From the NCBI RefSeq assembly GCF_034702125.1, contig NC_085880.1:39130142-39194141 (forward strand): 64,000 nt of DNA, in the 5' to 3' direction. Below the pieces are notes generated by a model. The model searched no databases. It was given only the letters and a program-made list of their open reading frames with translations, and had not been told where the DNA came from. Of the stretch, positions 36,983 to 43,904 are shown one piece after another. This DNA is from Engraulis encrasicolus (taxonomy: Eukaryota > Chordata > Actinopteri > Clupeiformes > Engraulidae). Within the stretch, counting starts at the first letter, position 1; the number at the start of each line of letters is the position of its first letter. The position numbers and the translations under genes were made by a program.

Positions 36983-39576
36983 GGAACGTAGCCAAGGCGG
37001 GGGTGGGGTTTAGTCAAGGCGGCCGCCTTGATAAGAAAGCGCTGGGGGAAAGCCTGCACAGCCATCTAATCTCACACGCCACATGTATAATCAAATGTGA
37101 ACGCCGTCCAAGGTACACACGTTGTCAGTAAAATGCATCACAAGACAGCCTCATGACCTTCTATTCGAAAATAGAGACGACTTAATCTGTTTACAGGTCA
37201 TCAATACAAGTTACTGGATATGTGTTTTCTCTTAGGGGCTTCAGGTTCCCAATTCAAGTCCAGTTTCTGACAAGTCACACTCACGAGAACCATACCTTGT
37301 GTCCACATCTTCCCAGGACAAAACAATGACAAGAGGCCCCAAAGTCATAAGGGTCCCCACCACCAATAGCCTACCGTTGGTCTGTCCCAGGAAAAAAAAA
37401 GTTCTTTCCTGAACACTAAATGAAGGATACCAATGGAGACAAGCAAAAAAAAAAAAAAAGTAGATCGAGTTTGAAATGTCCAGGATTTTTGTCAGACAGA
37501 GATGGCAACCCTATGGACGGGCAAGTGGAAGAAAGCAGACTGGCATTAGGCCTTACCGTATGGTCGTGTATGGGCTTGGGCGGACTGCTGTGTCTGGGGC
37601 AGACGGACTTGCTGGCATTGCTGGAGCCGGTGGTGTTGAGCATGTCGACCATGGCCACGCTGAGGTTGACCCGCAGAGCATAGGCCACGAAGAAGCCATA
37701 GCAGGCCAGCAAAGCCAGCCCGTAACGGGCAGAGCACAAAGCCGGAGCTGCGGGCAGATTAACAAAGGCAGAATGGATAAGAGAAGAGAAATAAAGCAAT
37801 AAATTGGTCAGGAAAGGTCATAATGTTAGGCTAGTCATTCATCAGCTTGTACTGAATGTTCTATCTTGTTTTAAAGCATTATCATACTCTTATTCGGATG
37901 TGGAAAACAAACAGAAAATTGTGTCATTGAGTTAAAACTATATTTAGTAGGCCTATCGCACTCCGTAAAAGCAAAAGTAGGTCTACCCATCTAAAAACCT
38001 ATGAGTAAGAGTTTTTAAAAGTACTTCACTGGAAAGGAAATTTGAGTAAAAGTTACTTAGTTACATTTAATAAGCTTTCCATGAGAATTCAAAGTTTCAT
38101 TTTCTTGAATATCAATCTCCATGACCTCTTGTACCGCACCACCAGCCATGATCCAACAAGACACTGAGCCAAGATTAGAGCTAAAACCCGGACGATCCGG
38201 TTGGAGAGCCGGGTCAAGACCTCATCCGGACAGACCGGTTGGCTGTCGTGCATTGATCCGCCAAAGGCGGGTCAGATGGCATTTCATTAATATGTCAACA
38301 AAATGGCAATTACAGCGAACCAACAGTGAACCAACTCCCGCCTCGTCATTCATCAAGCCTGTTTGATCCGTCCTGCCTGTTGTGGCCAATTGAGTCGCGG
38401 ATCCCCACTATGCGTGTGCTTCTGACTCTGAGGTCTACATTTCTAAATGTAGGCTACTATCAAACAGTGAACACTGTGTGCAAGCATGCATCAATGCCTT
38501 TCATTTCCGGTAGGTTGTTTCCTTTTTTTCTCTCCATCAATCTGCCTTTTTTCAGTAGGCCTACTCAGGTGGTTATAGTAGCCAAGTACATTTACTTGGT
38601 TGAACATGTACTTGTAAAAGCATGAGTGCACTCATTTTAAACCTAGTTAAATGTTCCAAACTCATAAAAGCTACCCATTCACAGTAGGGTAAATGTAAAA
38701 TGTACTTTCCACAACTGCTCTTATTGCACAATCTCACAGCTATTATAGTTTGTCACAAAAAAAACATTTGTCACCTGTGCCGCTGAAACAGTTAACGAAG
38801 TGACGCCCATCCTGCCCAGTGCGTCCAGGTCCCGTGACTAGTCCGACCAGAAATTTTAGTGATATAATTACTGTACTTTTAAAGGGGCATGCATCCCACT
38901 CATAGAGAGTAGATGTAATCTATGTTGCCACGTCTTACAGACGCTTATCGATACACTGTTACAACAGTGCTAAAAATCCGATATAGCCCCCGTTTCAATC
39001 ATGTGCACCGCGACGAGAGACAATCCACTCAACAGCCCATATGTCAACAAAGACATGTAAACAAAGGGCTACCAGGAAAAGGGTGCAAATTTCAAAACAG
39101 CTTTCTTTAAGTGCCGTACTGTCAATAGCAGCCCAACACAACCTTTGTATTAGACACGTTTGCCATCAGTTGTGGTAATAAGGATTTTTAAAGTTGCAGA
39201 CTTTGCAATTTAGTCTAGGCGATGCATTTTCCACCGCCTCCGAGAAATATGTTGTGTGTGTGTGTGCTGGGAAGTCGCAATCAATATTTTATGACATAAC
39301 TTTTTGCTAACGCTCAGCACAACATCGCCACCTTTGATTAATTCATCCAAATGTAGAAAGCTCCAGATAAGAGGAGCAATAATTCAGTGATTACAACACA
39401 AGACATCCTAAAGTGACACTTCAGTGTTGATCAATTATGAAGTAGCGCTGTCCCTTCCCTTTTCGTCTGCGAGTCGACTAACCACAAAACTTACCCTTTT
39501 CTGGTGTTTCCTCTTTGCGCTGCAAAAGCGGTTGTTTATAGTCATCGGTCTCGGTGTCTGATGCTGAATGCTCCAT
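14149..39576 (-). CDS. slc17a5: Sialin, lysosomal sialic acid/H+ cotransporter (whole coding span, 11 exons)
   Basis: Sialin exports sialic acid and glucuronic acid from lysosomes with protons and belongs to the SLC17 branch of the major facilitator superfamily. Exons (high to low): 39576-39495, 37747-37557, 34375-34142, 29630-29543, 28948-28862, 27661-27543, 23967-23806, 22952-22820, 16884-16737, 16181-16091, 14280-14149. They sum to 1467 nt (488 residues plus TGA; human sialin is 495) and all boundaries are GT-AG with continuous phase. Key features: N-terminal PLL dileucine (17-18) after acidic residues, the lysosomal sorting type; conserved Arg35, Lys130 and His177 equivalent to human disease residues R39, K136 and H183; NTT and NAS glycosylation sites in the first lumenal loop; [18 protein letters not shown] and [16 protein letters not shown] signatures. 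EEF1A1 is the downstream neighbour in mammals too. The introns are filled with transposons. Confidence 0.96.
14480..14745. mobile_element. MITE, same family as the outer element at 31745-33682
   Basis: TTAAAGGTGCACTATGTAAT at one end and shared internal blocks TTTCCAGAATTTGTGCC, GTTACCTTTTTCA and AATATCAAATTTGGCAA. It lies in slc17a5 intron 10. Confidence 0.65.
14959..16069. mobile_element. 1.1-kb near-perfect palindromic Tc1/mariner-type foldback element
   Basis: Ends CAGCTCCAGGCCACTTTATT and AATAAAGTGGCCTGGAGCTG, flanked by TA. The arms (about 14959-15508 and 15526-16069) are complementary along their whole length around a centre near 15517 (ACCCCATTGAAAATGAATGG). No ORF; it lies inside slc17a5 intron 10. 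Confidence 0.88.
16091..16181 (-). CDS. slc17a5: slc17a5 exon 10 (residues 415-445)
   Basis: Acceptor tcaacag, donor gtaagt. Encodes [20 protein letters not shown] then [10 protein letters not shown] (helix 11). A 1.1-kb hairpin element begins 21 bp past this donor. Confidence 0.95.
16500..16692. repeat. (GA)n-rich microsatellite
   Basis: GAGA and CGCG runs with a pure (GA)n stretch of about 26 units at 16640-16691. It is (CT)n on the transcribed strand of slc17a5 intron 9. Confidence 0.95.
16737..16884 (-). CDS. slc17a5: slc17a5 exon 9 (residues 366-414)
   Basis: Acceptor tttccatag, donor gtaaga. Encodes [20 protein letters not shown] then [20 protein letters not shown] and NINHLDIAP. It ends phase 2 beside a (CT)n tract in the intron. 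Confidence 0.95.
17147..17440. mobile_element. MITE, inverted copy of the element at 50015-50313
   Basis: Shares blocks GTGTCCTTGCCTCC-like ends, TCATGATGACATCACTGACA, CAGCATTATATTTCAATATC and GTTGTTGTGGCGAGGCTGAC with the reverse complement of 50015-50313. Confidence 0.8.
18442..18738. mobile_element. hAT-type MITE
   Basis: Ends CAGGGCCGGAATAACAC and GTTAATCTGGCCCTG, flanked by the perfect 8-bp duplication CCTACATC (18434-18441, 18739-18746). Confidence 0.85.
18894..19125. mobile_element. piggyBac-type MITE, family also at 28017-28306
   Basis: CCCATTTTGTCC...GGACACAATGGG between TTAA sites (18890-18893, 19126-19129). The CCC/GGG ends and TTAA targets are piggyBac hallmarks. Confidence 0.8.
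19130..20598. other. slc17a5 intron 8 segment, nothing recognised
   Basis: No exon, repeat family or strong structure seen apart from short AT-rich runs near 19320-19345. Confidence 0.4.
20607..22081. mobile_element. hAT-type element with an internal exon-like segment
   Basis: Ends CAGGGCTCTAAATTAAC and GTTAATTTAGAGCCCTG with a perfect 8-bp duplication ATTGTAGG (20599-20606, 22082-22089). Subterminal TAGCCAAATTGGC blocks are inverted. The interior is unusually CpG-rich near 20890-21240 and holds a short ORF with a splice donor (21180-21251). Related fragments are at 22200-22290, 34445-34770 and about 44785-44835. Confidence 0.85.
21180..21251 (+). other. First-exon-like segment inside the hAT-type element
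   Basis: ATG followed by 23 codons ([24 protein letters not shown]) ends exactly at a perfect donor CGA|gtaagt, with a CpG-rich, promoter-like upstream part. It could be the 5' exon of the autonomous transposase or a captured host exon. I do not recognise the peptide, and no downstream exon was found within the element. Confidence 0.3.
22200..22290. mobile_element. Diverged fragment of the 20607-22081 family
   Basis: GTGGCTAGTTGAAAGGCCAAATAGC and a terminal TCAAGCCCTG block resemble the element's right end. Confidence 0.4.
22820..22952 (-). CDS. slc17a5: slc17a5 exon 8 (residues 322-365)
   Basis: Acceptor gtttcag, donor gtgagt. Encodes [20 protein letters not shown] then [20 protein letters not shown] and FSII (helix 8). 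Confidence 0.95.
22953..23805. other. slc17a5 intron 7, nothing recognised
   Basis: Contains AT-rich sequence including CAATCAATCAATC repeats near 23390-23440; no exon or clear element. Confidence 0.4.
23806..23967 (-). CDS. slc17a5: slc17a5 exon 7 (residues 268-321)
   Basis: Acceptor ttttttgtag, donor gtaaga, phase 0. Encodes [20 protein letters not shown] then [19 protein letters not shown] (helix 7). Confidence 0.95.
24226..27155 (+). mobile_element. 5'-truncated L2/Rex1-type LINE with intact reverse-transcriptase frame
   Basis: The open frame runs from about 24290 to the stop at 26348-26350. It starts in the end of the endonuclease domain ([18 protein letters not shown]), passes through a linker with [12 protein letters not shown], then the reverse transcriptase: [74 protein letters not shown] and the catalytic FADD block. 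The C-terminal part ends near RLRSRTTRL. The 3' region has a long (CA)n and ends GAAATTGACAATAAACTTGA then CTTGAC, a typical tail of this group. It lies antisense in slc17a5 intron 6. Truncation removes ORF1 and most of the endonuclease. Confidence 0.88.
26459..26800. repeat. Compound (CA)n microsatellite in the LINE 3' region
   Basis: Four (CA)n blocks separated by short LINE-like unique pieces (CTGCACTTTCTGCACTAAAC and variants), suggesting a repeated unit in the LINE 3' UTR that expanded. Confidence 0.9.
27503..27534. repeat. (GA)n microsatellite, 3' of slc17a5 exon 6 donor
   Basis: About 15 GA units starting 8 bp past the exon 6 donor; (CT)n in the pre-mRNA. Confidence 0.95.
27543..27661 (-). 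CDS. slc17a5: slc17a5 exon 6 (residues 228-267), between two (CT)n tracts
   Basis: Acceptor cgtttgcag, donor gtagac. Encodes [20 protein letters not shown] then [19 protein letters not shown], the end of helix 6 and the central cytosolic loop. Its 3' splice-site pyrimidine tract is the microsatellite at 27671-27749. Confidence 0.93.
27671..27749. repeat. (GA)n microsatellite forming the exon 6 pyrimidine tract
   Basis: About 39 GA units; in the pre-mRNA this is (CT)n directly ahead of CGTTTGCAG, the exon 6 acceptor. Confidence 0.95.
28017..28306. mobile_element. piggyBac-type MITE
   Basis: CCCATTGATGC...GCATCAATGGG between TTAA sites (28013-28016, 28307-28310). Shares GAATGTGTTCATTCA and TTTTTAATAAAA blocks with 18894-19125. 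Confidence 0.82.
28432..28615. mobile_element. Hairpin MITE, family also at 63188-63540
   Basis: GGGGTATACTAAAAAGCTGG pairs imperfectly with CCAGCTCCTTGGTATAGACC; the internal GAGCCTGAAGTTCTCATTTTC pairs with its complement. Confidence 0.75.
28862..28948 (-). CDS. slc17a5: slc17a5 exon 5 (residues 199-227)
   Basis: Acceptor ttttgcag, donor gtaagc, phase 1 in and out. Encodes [20 protein letters not shown] then WTYVFYFF (helices 5-6). Confidence 0.95.
29130..29262 (+). mobile_element. LINE 3'-tail fragment
   Basis: ATGTCTATGCCTTTGCATGG, GAGAGAAATGTTATTTCAATTT and CCTTGTATGACC match the 3' UTR of the LINE at 27010-27150. Confidence 0.6.
29265..29411. repeat. (AAT)n / AT-rich microsatellite
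   Basis: ATAATAATAATAATAATAAT and related runs. Confidence 0.9.
29543..29630 (-). CDS. slc17a5: slc17a5 exon 4 (residues 170-198)
   Basis: Acceptor ttgttag, donor gtaccg. Encodes [20 protein letters not shown] then SRLLTISYA. His177 corresponds to human His183. Confidence 0.95.
29631..30078. other. slc17a5 intron 3 segment, nothing recognised
   Basis: Two tandem GCATTAGC(A/G)ACTGAC units (29667-29720) and a short (CA)n; no exon. Confidence 0.4.
30079..30560. mobile_element. MITE with GGTGCATTCCA ends
   Basis: GGTGCATTCCAGACC and GGATTGGAATGCACC are inverted, with subterminal CTAGTAGGAGATTGCACTT and its complement. Confidence 0.7.
30573..30711. repeat. Strong hairpin
   Basis: AACGTTCGGCGAGAAGGTCG and GTGGAATAGCAGCAC pair with GTGCTGCTATTCCAC and CGACCGACTCGCCGAAAGTT. 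A wider element may reach about 31075, where ACCATATAATAA mirrors TTATTATATGGA (30717-30728). Confidence 0.75.
31090..31744. other. slc17a5 intron 3 segment, nothing recognised
   Basis: No exon or named repeat seen; two short direct repeats CACCCTTA(C/T)(C/A)ACAGGACACA near 31623 and 31654. Confidence 0.35.
31745..33682. mobile_element. MITE interrupted by a 1.57-kb hAT-type element
   Basis: TTAAAGGTGCACTGTGTGAG and TGCACAGTGTCCCTTTAA ends. Interior matches 14480-14745 (GTTACCTTTTTCATGAATACTT; AAGATCAAATTTGGCAA) apart from the insert at 31863-33429. Confidence 0.75.
31863..33429. mobile_element. hAT-type nonautonomous element, nested
   Basis: TAGGGGTCGACCGATA at the left and subterminal TATCGGCC-rich sequence at the right, with a perfect 8-bp duplication TTCATTAT (31855-31862, 33430-33437). 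The interior has a tandem duplication: CAGTTAAATGTTACAGAAATG-type segments at about 32580-32835 and 32878-33110. Confidence 0.82.
34142..34375 (-). CDS. slc17a5: slc17a5 exon 3 (residues 92-169)
   Basis: Acceptor aaacag, donor gtacgt, phase 0 at both ends. Encodes [20 protein letters not shown], then [20 protein letters not shown], and ends RVLEGIGE (helices 2-4). Confidence 0.96.
34445..34770. mobile_element. Diverged hAT-type MITE of the 20607-22081 family, holding (TG)n
   Basis: GCTCTAAAGTAAAACCAGCC at one end and GGCTGGTGATGAAAAAATTC at the other. A (TG)n of about 35 units lies at 34635-34705. Confidence 0.6.
35139..35174 (+). repeat. G homopolymer / potential G-quadruplex
   Basis: About 34 G with one C near the start; possibly an assembly-sensitive length. 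Confidence 0.9.
35552..36766. repeat. Large inverted repeat, arms about 430-480 bp
   Basis: AATTCTTGGGTTGC pairs with GCAACCCAAGAATT at the ends, GGACAACCTGGGCTTGGAGC with GCTCCAAGCCAGGGTTGTCC further in, and GGGATTTGTTAAACTAGCTG with CTAGCTAACAAATCCC near a 215-bp centre. Internal blocks (AACGGACGCGGTTTATGTGT and complement) match almost exactly. Confidence 0.85.
36895..36980 (+). repeat. Poly(T) runs
   Basis: Three T-runs, the longest 39 bases, at the right end of the hAT-type element at 35077-37056. Confidence 0.9.
37557..37747 (-). CDS. slc17a5: slc17a5 exon 2 (residues 28-91)
   Basis: Acceptor cccgcag, donor gtaagg. Encodes [20 protein letters not shown], the first membrane helix, then [13 protein letters not shown] and the glycosylated lumenal loop (NTTGSSNAS). 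Arg35 of SARYG matches the human Salla residue. Confidence 0.95.
37748..39494. other. slc17a5 intron 1, nothing recognised
   Basis: No exon or transposon ends seen; a short palindromic stretch (CATCCGGACAGACCGGTTGG) near 38225 is the only local structure. Confidence 0.4.
39495..39576 (-). CDS. slc17a5: slc17a5 exon 1 (residues 1-27)
   Basis: Encodes [20 protein letters not shown] and KEETPEK, the cytosolic N-terminus with the PLL dileucine motif. It ends phase 1 on gtaagt. The ATG is the only in-frame start before the splice site. Confidence 0.93.
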
Positions 39577-40898
39577 CGTTCAATTCGCGTTTGCTATGAA
39601 GGTACATGCGAGTGACCAGACTTTAATGCACCGTCCGTTTCTGTTCATTTCTCTGCGGGTTGTGTTTTCTGCAGCAGACTCATCCCTGTACCCATCCCTC
39701 CCTTTTACACAATGAAGGCTCATGTCTGCCTAACTTGGATGTGGCCCTCTACTGGACTGGAGTTCAAATCCACTTAGGAAGAAACCCAATTTGATGGCAG
39801 AAGTCTATGCATGTGCTGTATGCATGCATCCCAATAACATAGGCTTATTTCTATGCATGCATGTCTGTGAGGCTCATTTTCTACCCAAATTCTACTTTTC
39901 TGCTAAAACAATGAGCCACCACAACGTAAATCCCGATTTTGATGCTGGAAATAACCATTTATGAAGATTATATGAATTTGTGTTTAGACCACTGACCTGA
40001 AGGTTTCGACTGGATGTACAGCATCCCCATCTCCATAGTCATCTACTAACCCAGTGATTCTCAAACTTTTTCAGAGTGAGGACCACTTTGTCCCCCCAAA
40101 AATGTTCAGGGACCACCTGCCAACCGAAATGACAGTTGACGGGTGCTAATTTGACACTGCTAATTTCAATGCAGATCACTTATTTTTTATGCGGTTATTG
40201 TGATTAAAATAAGACTTCAGCTATGCTTATCTTTTTAATAATGTTACAAACATAGCCTACTGCTAGCTTGTCTTGCAAAATTAGAAATCCCCATACGGAC
40301 CACCTGAGCTGTGTCGCGGACCACCAGTGGTCACTGTACTAACCCATATTAGGCCCCTTAAAGGCCTTAAAACTATCTAGCTTGCAGAAGAAGTATGAGA
40401 GTGTGCGATTTGTCGGAAAACCAGAAGGGGGGATGTGTTTCAGATTTTAAGCAATATCAATGGAATTTCATTAAACTGTGATTAAAATCATATAGAAAAA
40501 GTGGCGATATCAACCAGAAGGGGGGGGCAATCCCCCCCCACACACACACACACACATCGCACCCTGAAAGTACGGGAGAACATCAGTTACTCAACCCTTA
40601 GATGGACAATAACAGCATGTGGGACCCACAATTTATTTGCAAAAAAGTATTCACAAAATTGTCACACTTCCTCAGAATGGAAGTGCTCCATTAAACCTCC
40701 AACAGAACGTCTATGATTATTACATGAAAAAGTCAAACTGTATTTTTCTCACAACCAACATGAAGGAATTTCACTAGGCTGGCATTTTCCTTAGCTGCAG
40801 AGTTTGTTGTGTGGTGATATGATGAGAGTTTATAAATCAGTGTCATGTCACTGAGTCAGTGGCTGCTTTTGCCATGCTGTGGGGTGAACAAACACTAA
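39577..40898. other. Intergenic region between slc17a5 start and the ZNF318-like gene
   Basis: The slc17a5 promoter should lie at about 39580-39800; no TATA box is evident. A hAT-type MITE fragment (CAGTGATTCTCAAACTTTTT, 40053-40338) occupies part; the rest shows nothing clear. Confidence 0.4.
40053..40338. mobile_element. hAT-type MITE fragment
   Basis: Left end CAGTGATTCTCAAACTTTTT is typical; the right end is lost after GACCACCAGTGGTC. Confidence 0.6.
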
Positions 40899-41127
40899 AG
40901 CCCGATTCAGGCTCATCCTTCGATTGTGGGACACGTACTATCAGCGGGGGGTGGCGGCAGATCACGTACCCAAACAGTCTCCACGCCCCCCTCTTTTAGC
41001 CCTGAAACGACCCCTTGCAGCAATCAACATATATTTCTCCCAGGCTGAATTGTCCGTGGTCTGCCTCTACACCCCCCCCCCGCTCACAGTGTGTGTCCTG
41101 CAACTGAAGGAGGAGTCTAAACAGACC
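40899..41127 (+). mobile_element. MITE copy, family also at 43601-43841
   Basis: Shares CATATATTTCTCCCAGGCTG then AATTGTCCG, GCGGGGGGT(G/A)GCGGCAGATCA and GGAGGAGTCTAAACAGACC with 43601-43841, in the same orientation. It starts 116 bp past the ZNF318-like stop, so it probably lies in that 3' UTR. Confidence 0.8.
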
Positions 41128-41242
41128 TTAACTGACCAAGAGCGGTACCCAAGACATTGTTCCTGTTGGTGATGACCACAACTAAAAACCGTAAAACAAT
41201 AGGGAGAAGGGCAAATCATAGTATCTTCAGGGTTAAAAAACG

Positions 41243-41725
41243 CTAAGGGGTCTTTGTTTTATTTTTCCCCTGCTTGTCCTTGTCCTTCACCTTATCCTTA
41301 TCCTTTTGCTTCTTCTTCTCCTTCTTTTTCTCCTTCTTCTTTTTCTTCTTCTTGTCCTTCTTCTTGTCTTTTTTCTTGTCGTCTTTGCCGTCTTTGTCCG
41401 AATCGTCAGAGTCGTCCGAGCTGTCGGAGCTCGACTTTGCGCCTTTGTCCTTCCCCGAGGGGCTCTTATTACCTCCACTCGTCGTCGGCTCCCGTTTGGT
41501 GGAGGGGGCGGGGGCCGCGTCGTTCCTGCGGCCCGGGCCCGGGTCCTCTCTGGGCCTCTTGTTGGACCAGTGTCCTGGACTGAGTCTACGATCGTCCCGG
41601 TGCGACGTCGTCCTGCTGTCCTCGAGGGGGCGCTTCTTATCCTGGTGGCCCGCTGGTCCCTTGGAGTGCTGAGAGAGATGCGCAAAGGGTTTCTTGGAGT
41701 CACTGTAGAGCTTAGCAGCACTACC
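41243..41725 (-). CDS. ZNF318-like exon 7, acidic/serine then lysine-rich tail (residues 734-893)
   Basis: Acceptor tttgtag, stop TAG at 41245-41243. This frame has no internal Met. It encodes GSAAKLYSDSKKPFAHLSQH, an Arg/Pro-rich middle, SSSDSSDDSDDSDKDGKDDK and a long Lys run ending KGN-like KQGKNKTKTP. Bipartite basic clusters fit nuclear targeting. Confidence 0.82.
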   Translation of the reverse strand, partial: GSAAKLYSDSKKPFAHLSQHSKGPAGHQDKKRPLEDSRTTSHRDDRRLSPGHWSNKRPREDPGPGRRNDAAPAPSTKREPTTSGGNKSPSGKDKGAKSSSDSSDDSDDSDKDGKDDKKKDKKKDKKKKKKKEKKKEKKKQKDKDKVKDKDKQGKNKTKTP

Positions 41726-43863
41726 CTACAAAAACAAACAAACAAAACAATTCAAAAGAGTAATGAAATCAATCAATCTTTTGCAACAATTCACTCATAC
41801 TGGAATCTAATCATTTCAATTTCAATTCAATAGCCCCTTGAGACGAATCATCTCGTTTTCAGGGTCCGTTGTTCTTTCAGAGAGGCTGTTCTTGTGCTCA
41901 CATCATTTTAGAGCAGGGGTGTCAAACTGAAATTGACAGAGGGCCAAAATCAGAATCTGGAACAAAGTCTCAGGCAGAACTCAATATCTTTTTTTTTTTA
42001 AGTGGACAAAAATTGTGCGTGCATGTACTTAATACTAATTGTTAAATTTCACACATTCTCTTTCCCACCCTATATGTTGGCTCAAATGTGCCTAATTTTC
42101 CTGCGACACACTAAATGTCATGTTCTAGTCATGTGACACTATACATCAATGGCGTATGTGGGCCAACTGTAAGACACATTTGAAGTTCTCACAGGCCAAA
42201 CAAAATGACTCTGCGGACCAGATCTGACTCCTGGGCATCCCTGCTTTAGAGCACCTTACCAGGTCATGCTGGACAAGTGCATCATCCATTTGTTATGTCA
42301 CCGTCATGGGTGTGTTGTAATGCAGTATAGTCTGACAATAAGTAGCCTTTGCACTTCCATTTTATTGCAGATGGACCATTAATCTCATGTCTATGACGCT
42401 TGATCTATTCGTGCCTTGAGTGATGCCTTTACTTATGTGCTACATTTGAATGATTGTTCAAGCTTAAAACCAGGCTGATTGAACACTGAACATCACAGAC
42501 ATTAGTGATCAGGTAGATCTTACACTTCCATAGGGGTGGGTGGGTATTGGCATGGGGTTCACGATTCAATGCGCATCACAATACACATGCCACAATGCAA
42601 TTCTTTCACGATGCATTGCAATTCCTGTACAATTGCTATTGCATTGCAATATTTACTTCAGTAAATGTATAAAAATACAGCTTTGGATATAATATTCAGT
42701 TGCTTTGTAGCATTCATAACTCAATTCATTTCATTAAGCATTTTAGCATCTTGGAGAGAGCTTCCATCACAACAGAAATATTACCTACTCTCTACTGAAC
42801 AAAATGAACCAGTGTCAAATTGAACTTTATTATTGTTAAATAATTGATTGTCATGAATCAATGCCATATATTGTGAAAATAAGTATCGCAATACACCGTC
42901 ATGAATCCATGCAGTATATCGTGGAAATAAAGTATCGTGATGCATCGTCATGACAAATGTTTTTTGCACACCCCTTCACATCCAGACAGAAAATGTCTCT
43001 CTGCACAAGTCAGCCAGACCCTGTCTATGAAACGCAAAGTAACACAAGAACAACCAGAGACGGCAGCCAGGGGAGTATTCCAAGAGCCTGAGTCGGTAGT
43101 AAAGCAGGTTGGGTTAACCCTGGGGTAGTGGTATATCATCTAAGGTGCTGTTTCCACGTAGCAGGAGATTTTTTTAGCAGGGTATTTTTTTCTCCTGTTG
43201 AGGTGTAAACGCAACATGTGGATACAAATAAATCCTCCATTGTAACAAATGCGTTTCAGCCCCCTAAACAGGATATTTTTTTCTCCTGCTTTTTTTCCTG
43301 GATTTTTAAATATCTGCTACGTGGAAATGGAAGGCCAAAACCAATGCAAAACCAATGCAACCAGGAGAAAAAAATATCCACATATAAAAATATCCAGCTA
43401 CGTGGAAACAGCACCTAATAGTAGAGCCTAGAGTCCTAATTTTCTTAACTAAATGACACCTGTGGACTATCTATTACCAGGTGTACGACTTCCTGTAGGT
43501 TGACTTAGACAGGTTTATCACTTAACCAGCTTCTTGGAATACTCCCCGGGTCCCCTTGCCAATGCCTGATGCATGTGATGTGTGTTTGGCGACACCCCTA
43601 GGTCTGGTTTAGACTTGTCCTTCAGTTGGAGGACACGCACTGTCAGCGGGGGGTAGCGGCAGATCAAGTACCCAAACAGCCATCACGCCCCCTTTTTTAG
43701 TGCTGAAAAGCCACGATCAACATATATTTCTCCCAGGCTGAATTGTCCGCAATCTGCCGCCGCTGCTCAACCCCACCCCCCACCCCACCCCCACCGCTGA
43801 CAATATGTGTCCCCCAACTGAAGGAGGAGTCTAAACAGACCTTTAGGCGACCCAAAACACTGC

Positions 43864-43904
<41 letters not shown>

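Larger units (their letters stand above)
35077..37056. mobile_element. hAT-type element containing a foldback element
   Basis: Ends CAGTGTTTCCCCCAGAAAAT and GCGCTGGGGGAAAGCCTG are inverted, with subterminal AGTCAAGGTGG / CCGCCTTGAT. It holds a G homopolymer (35139-35174), the inverted repeat 35552-36766 and a poly(T) run (36941-36980). It lies in slc17a5 intron 2. Confidence 0.65.

Noticed and set aside
41254..41833. Plus- and minus-frame ORFs over ZNF318-like exon 7
   Set aside because: The true frame (no internal Met) joins exon 6 in phase and ends at 41243; the others are low-complexity shadows.
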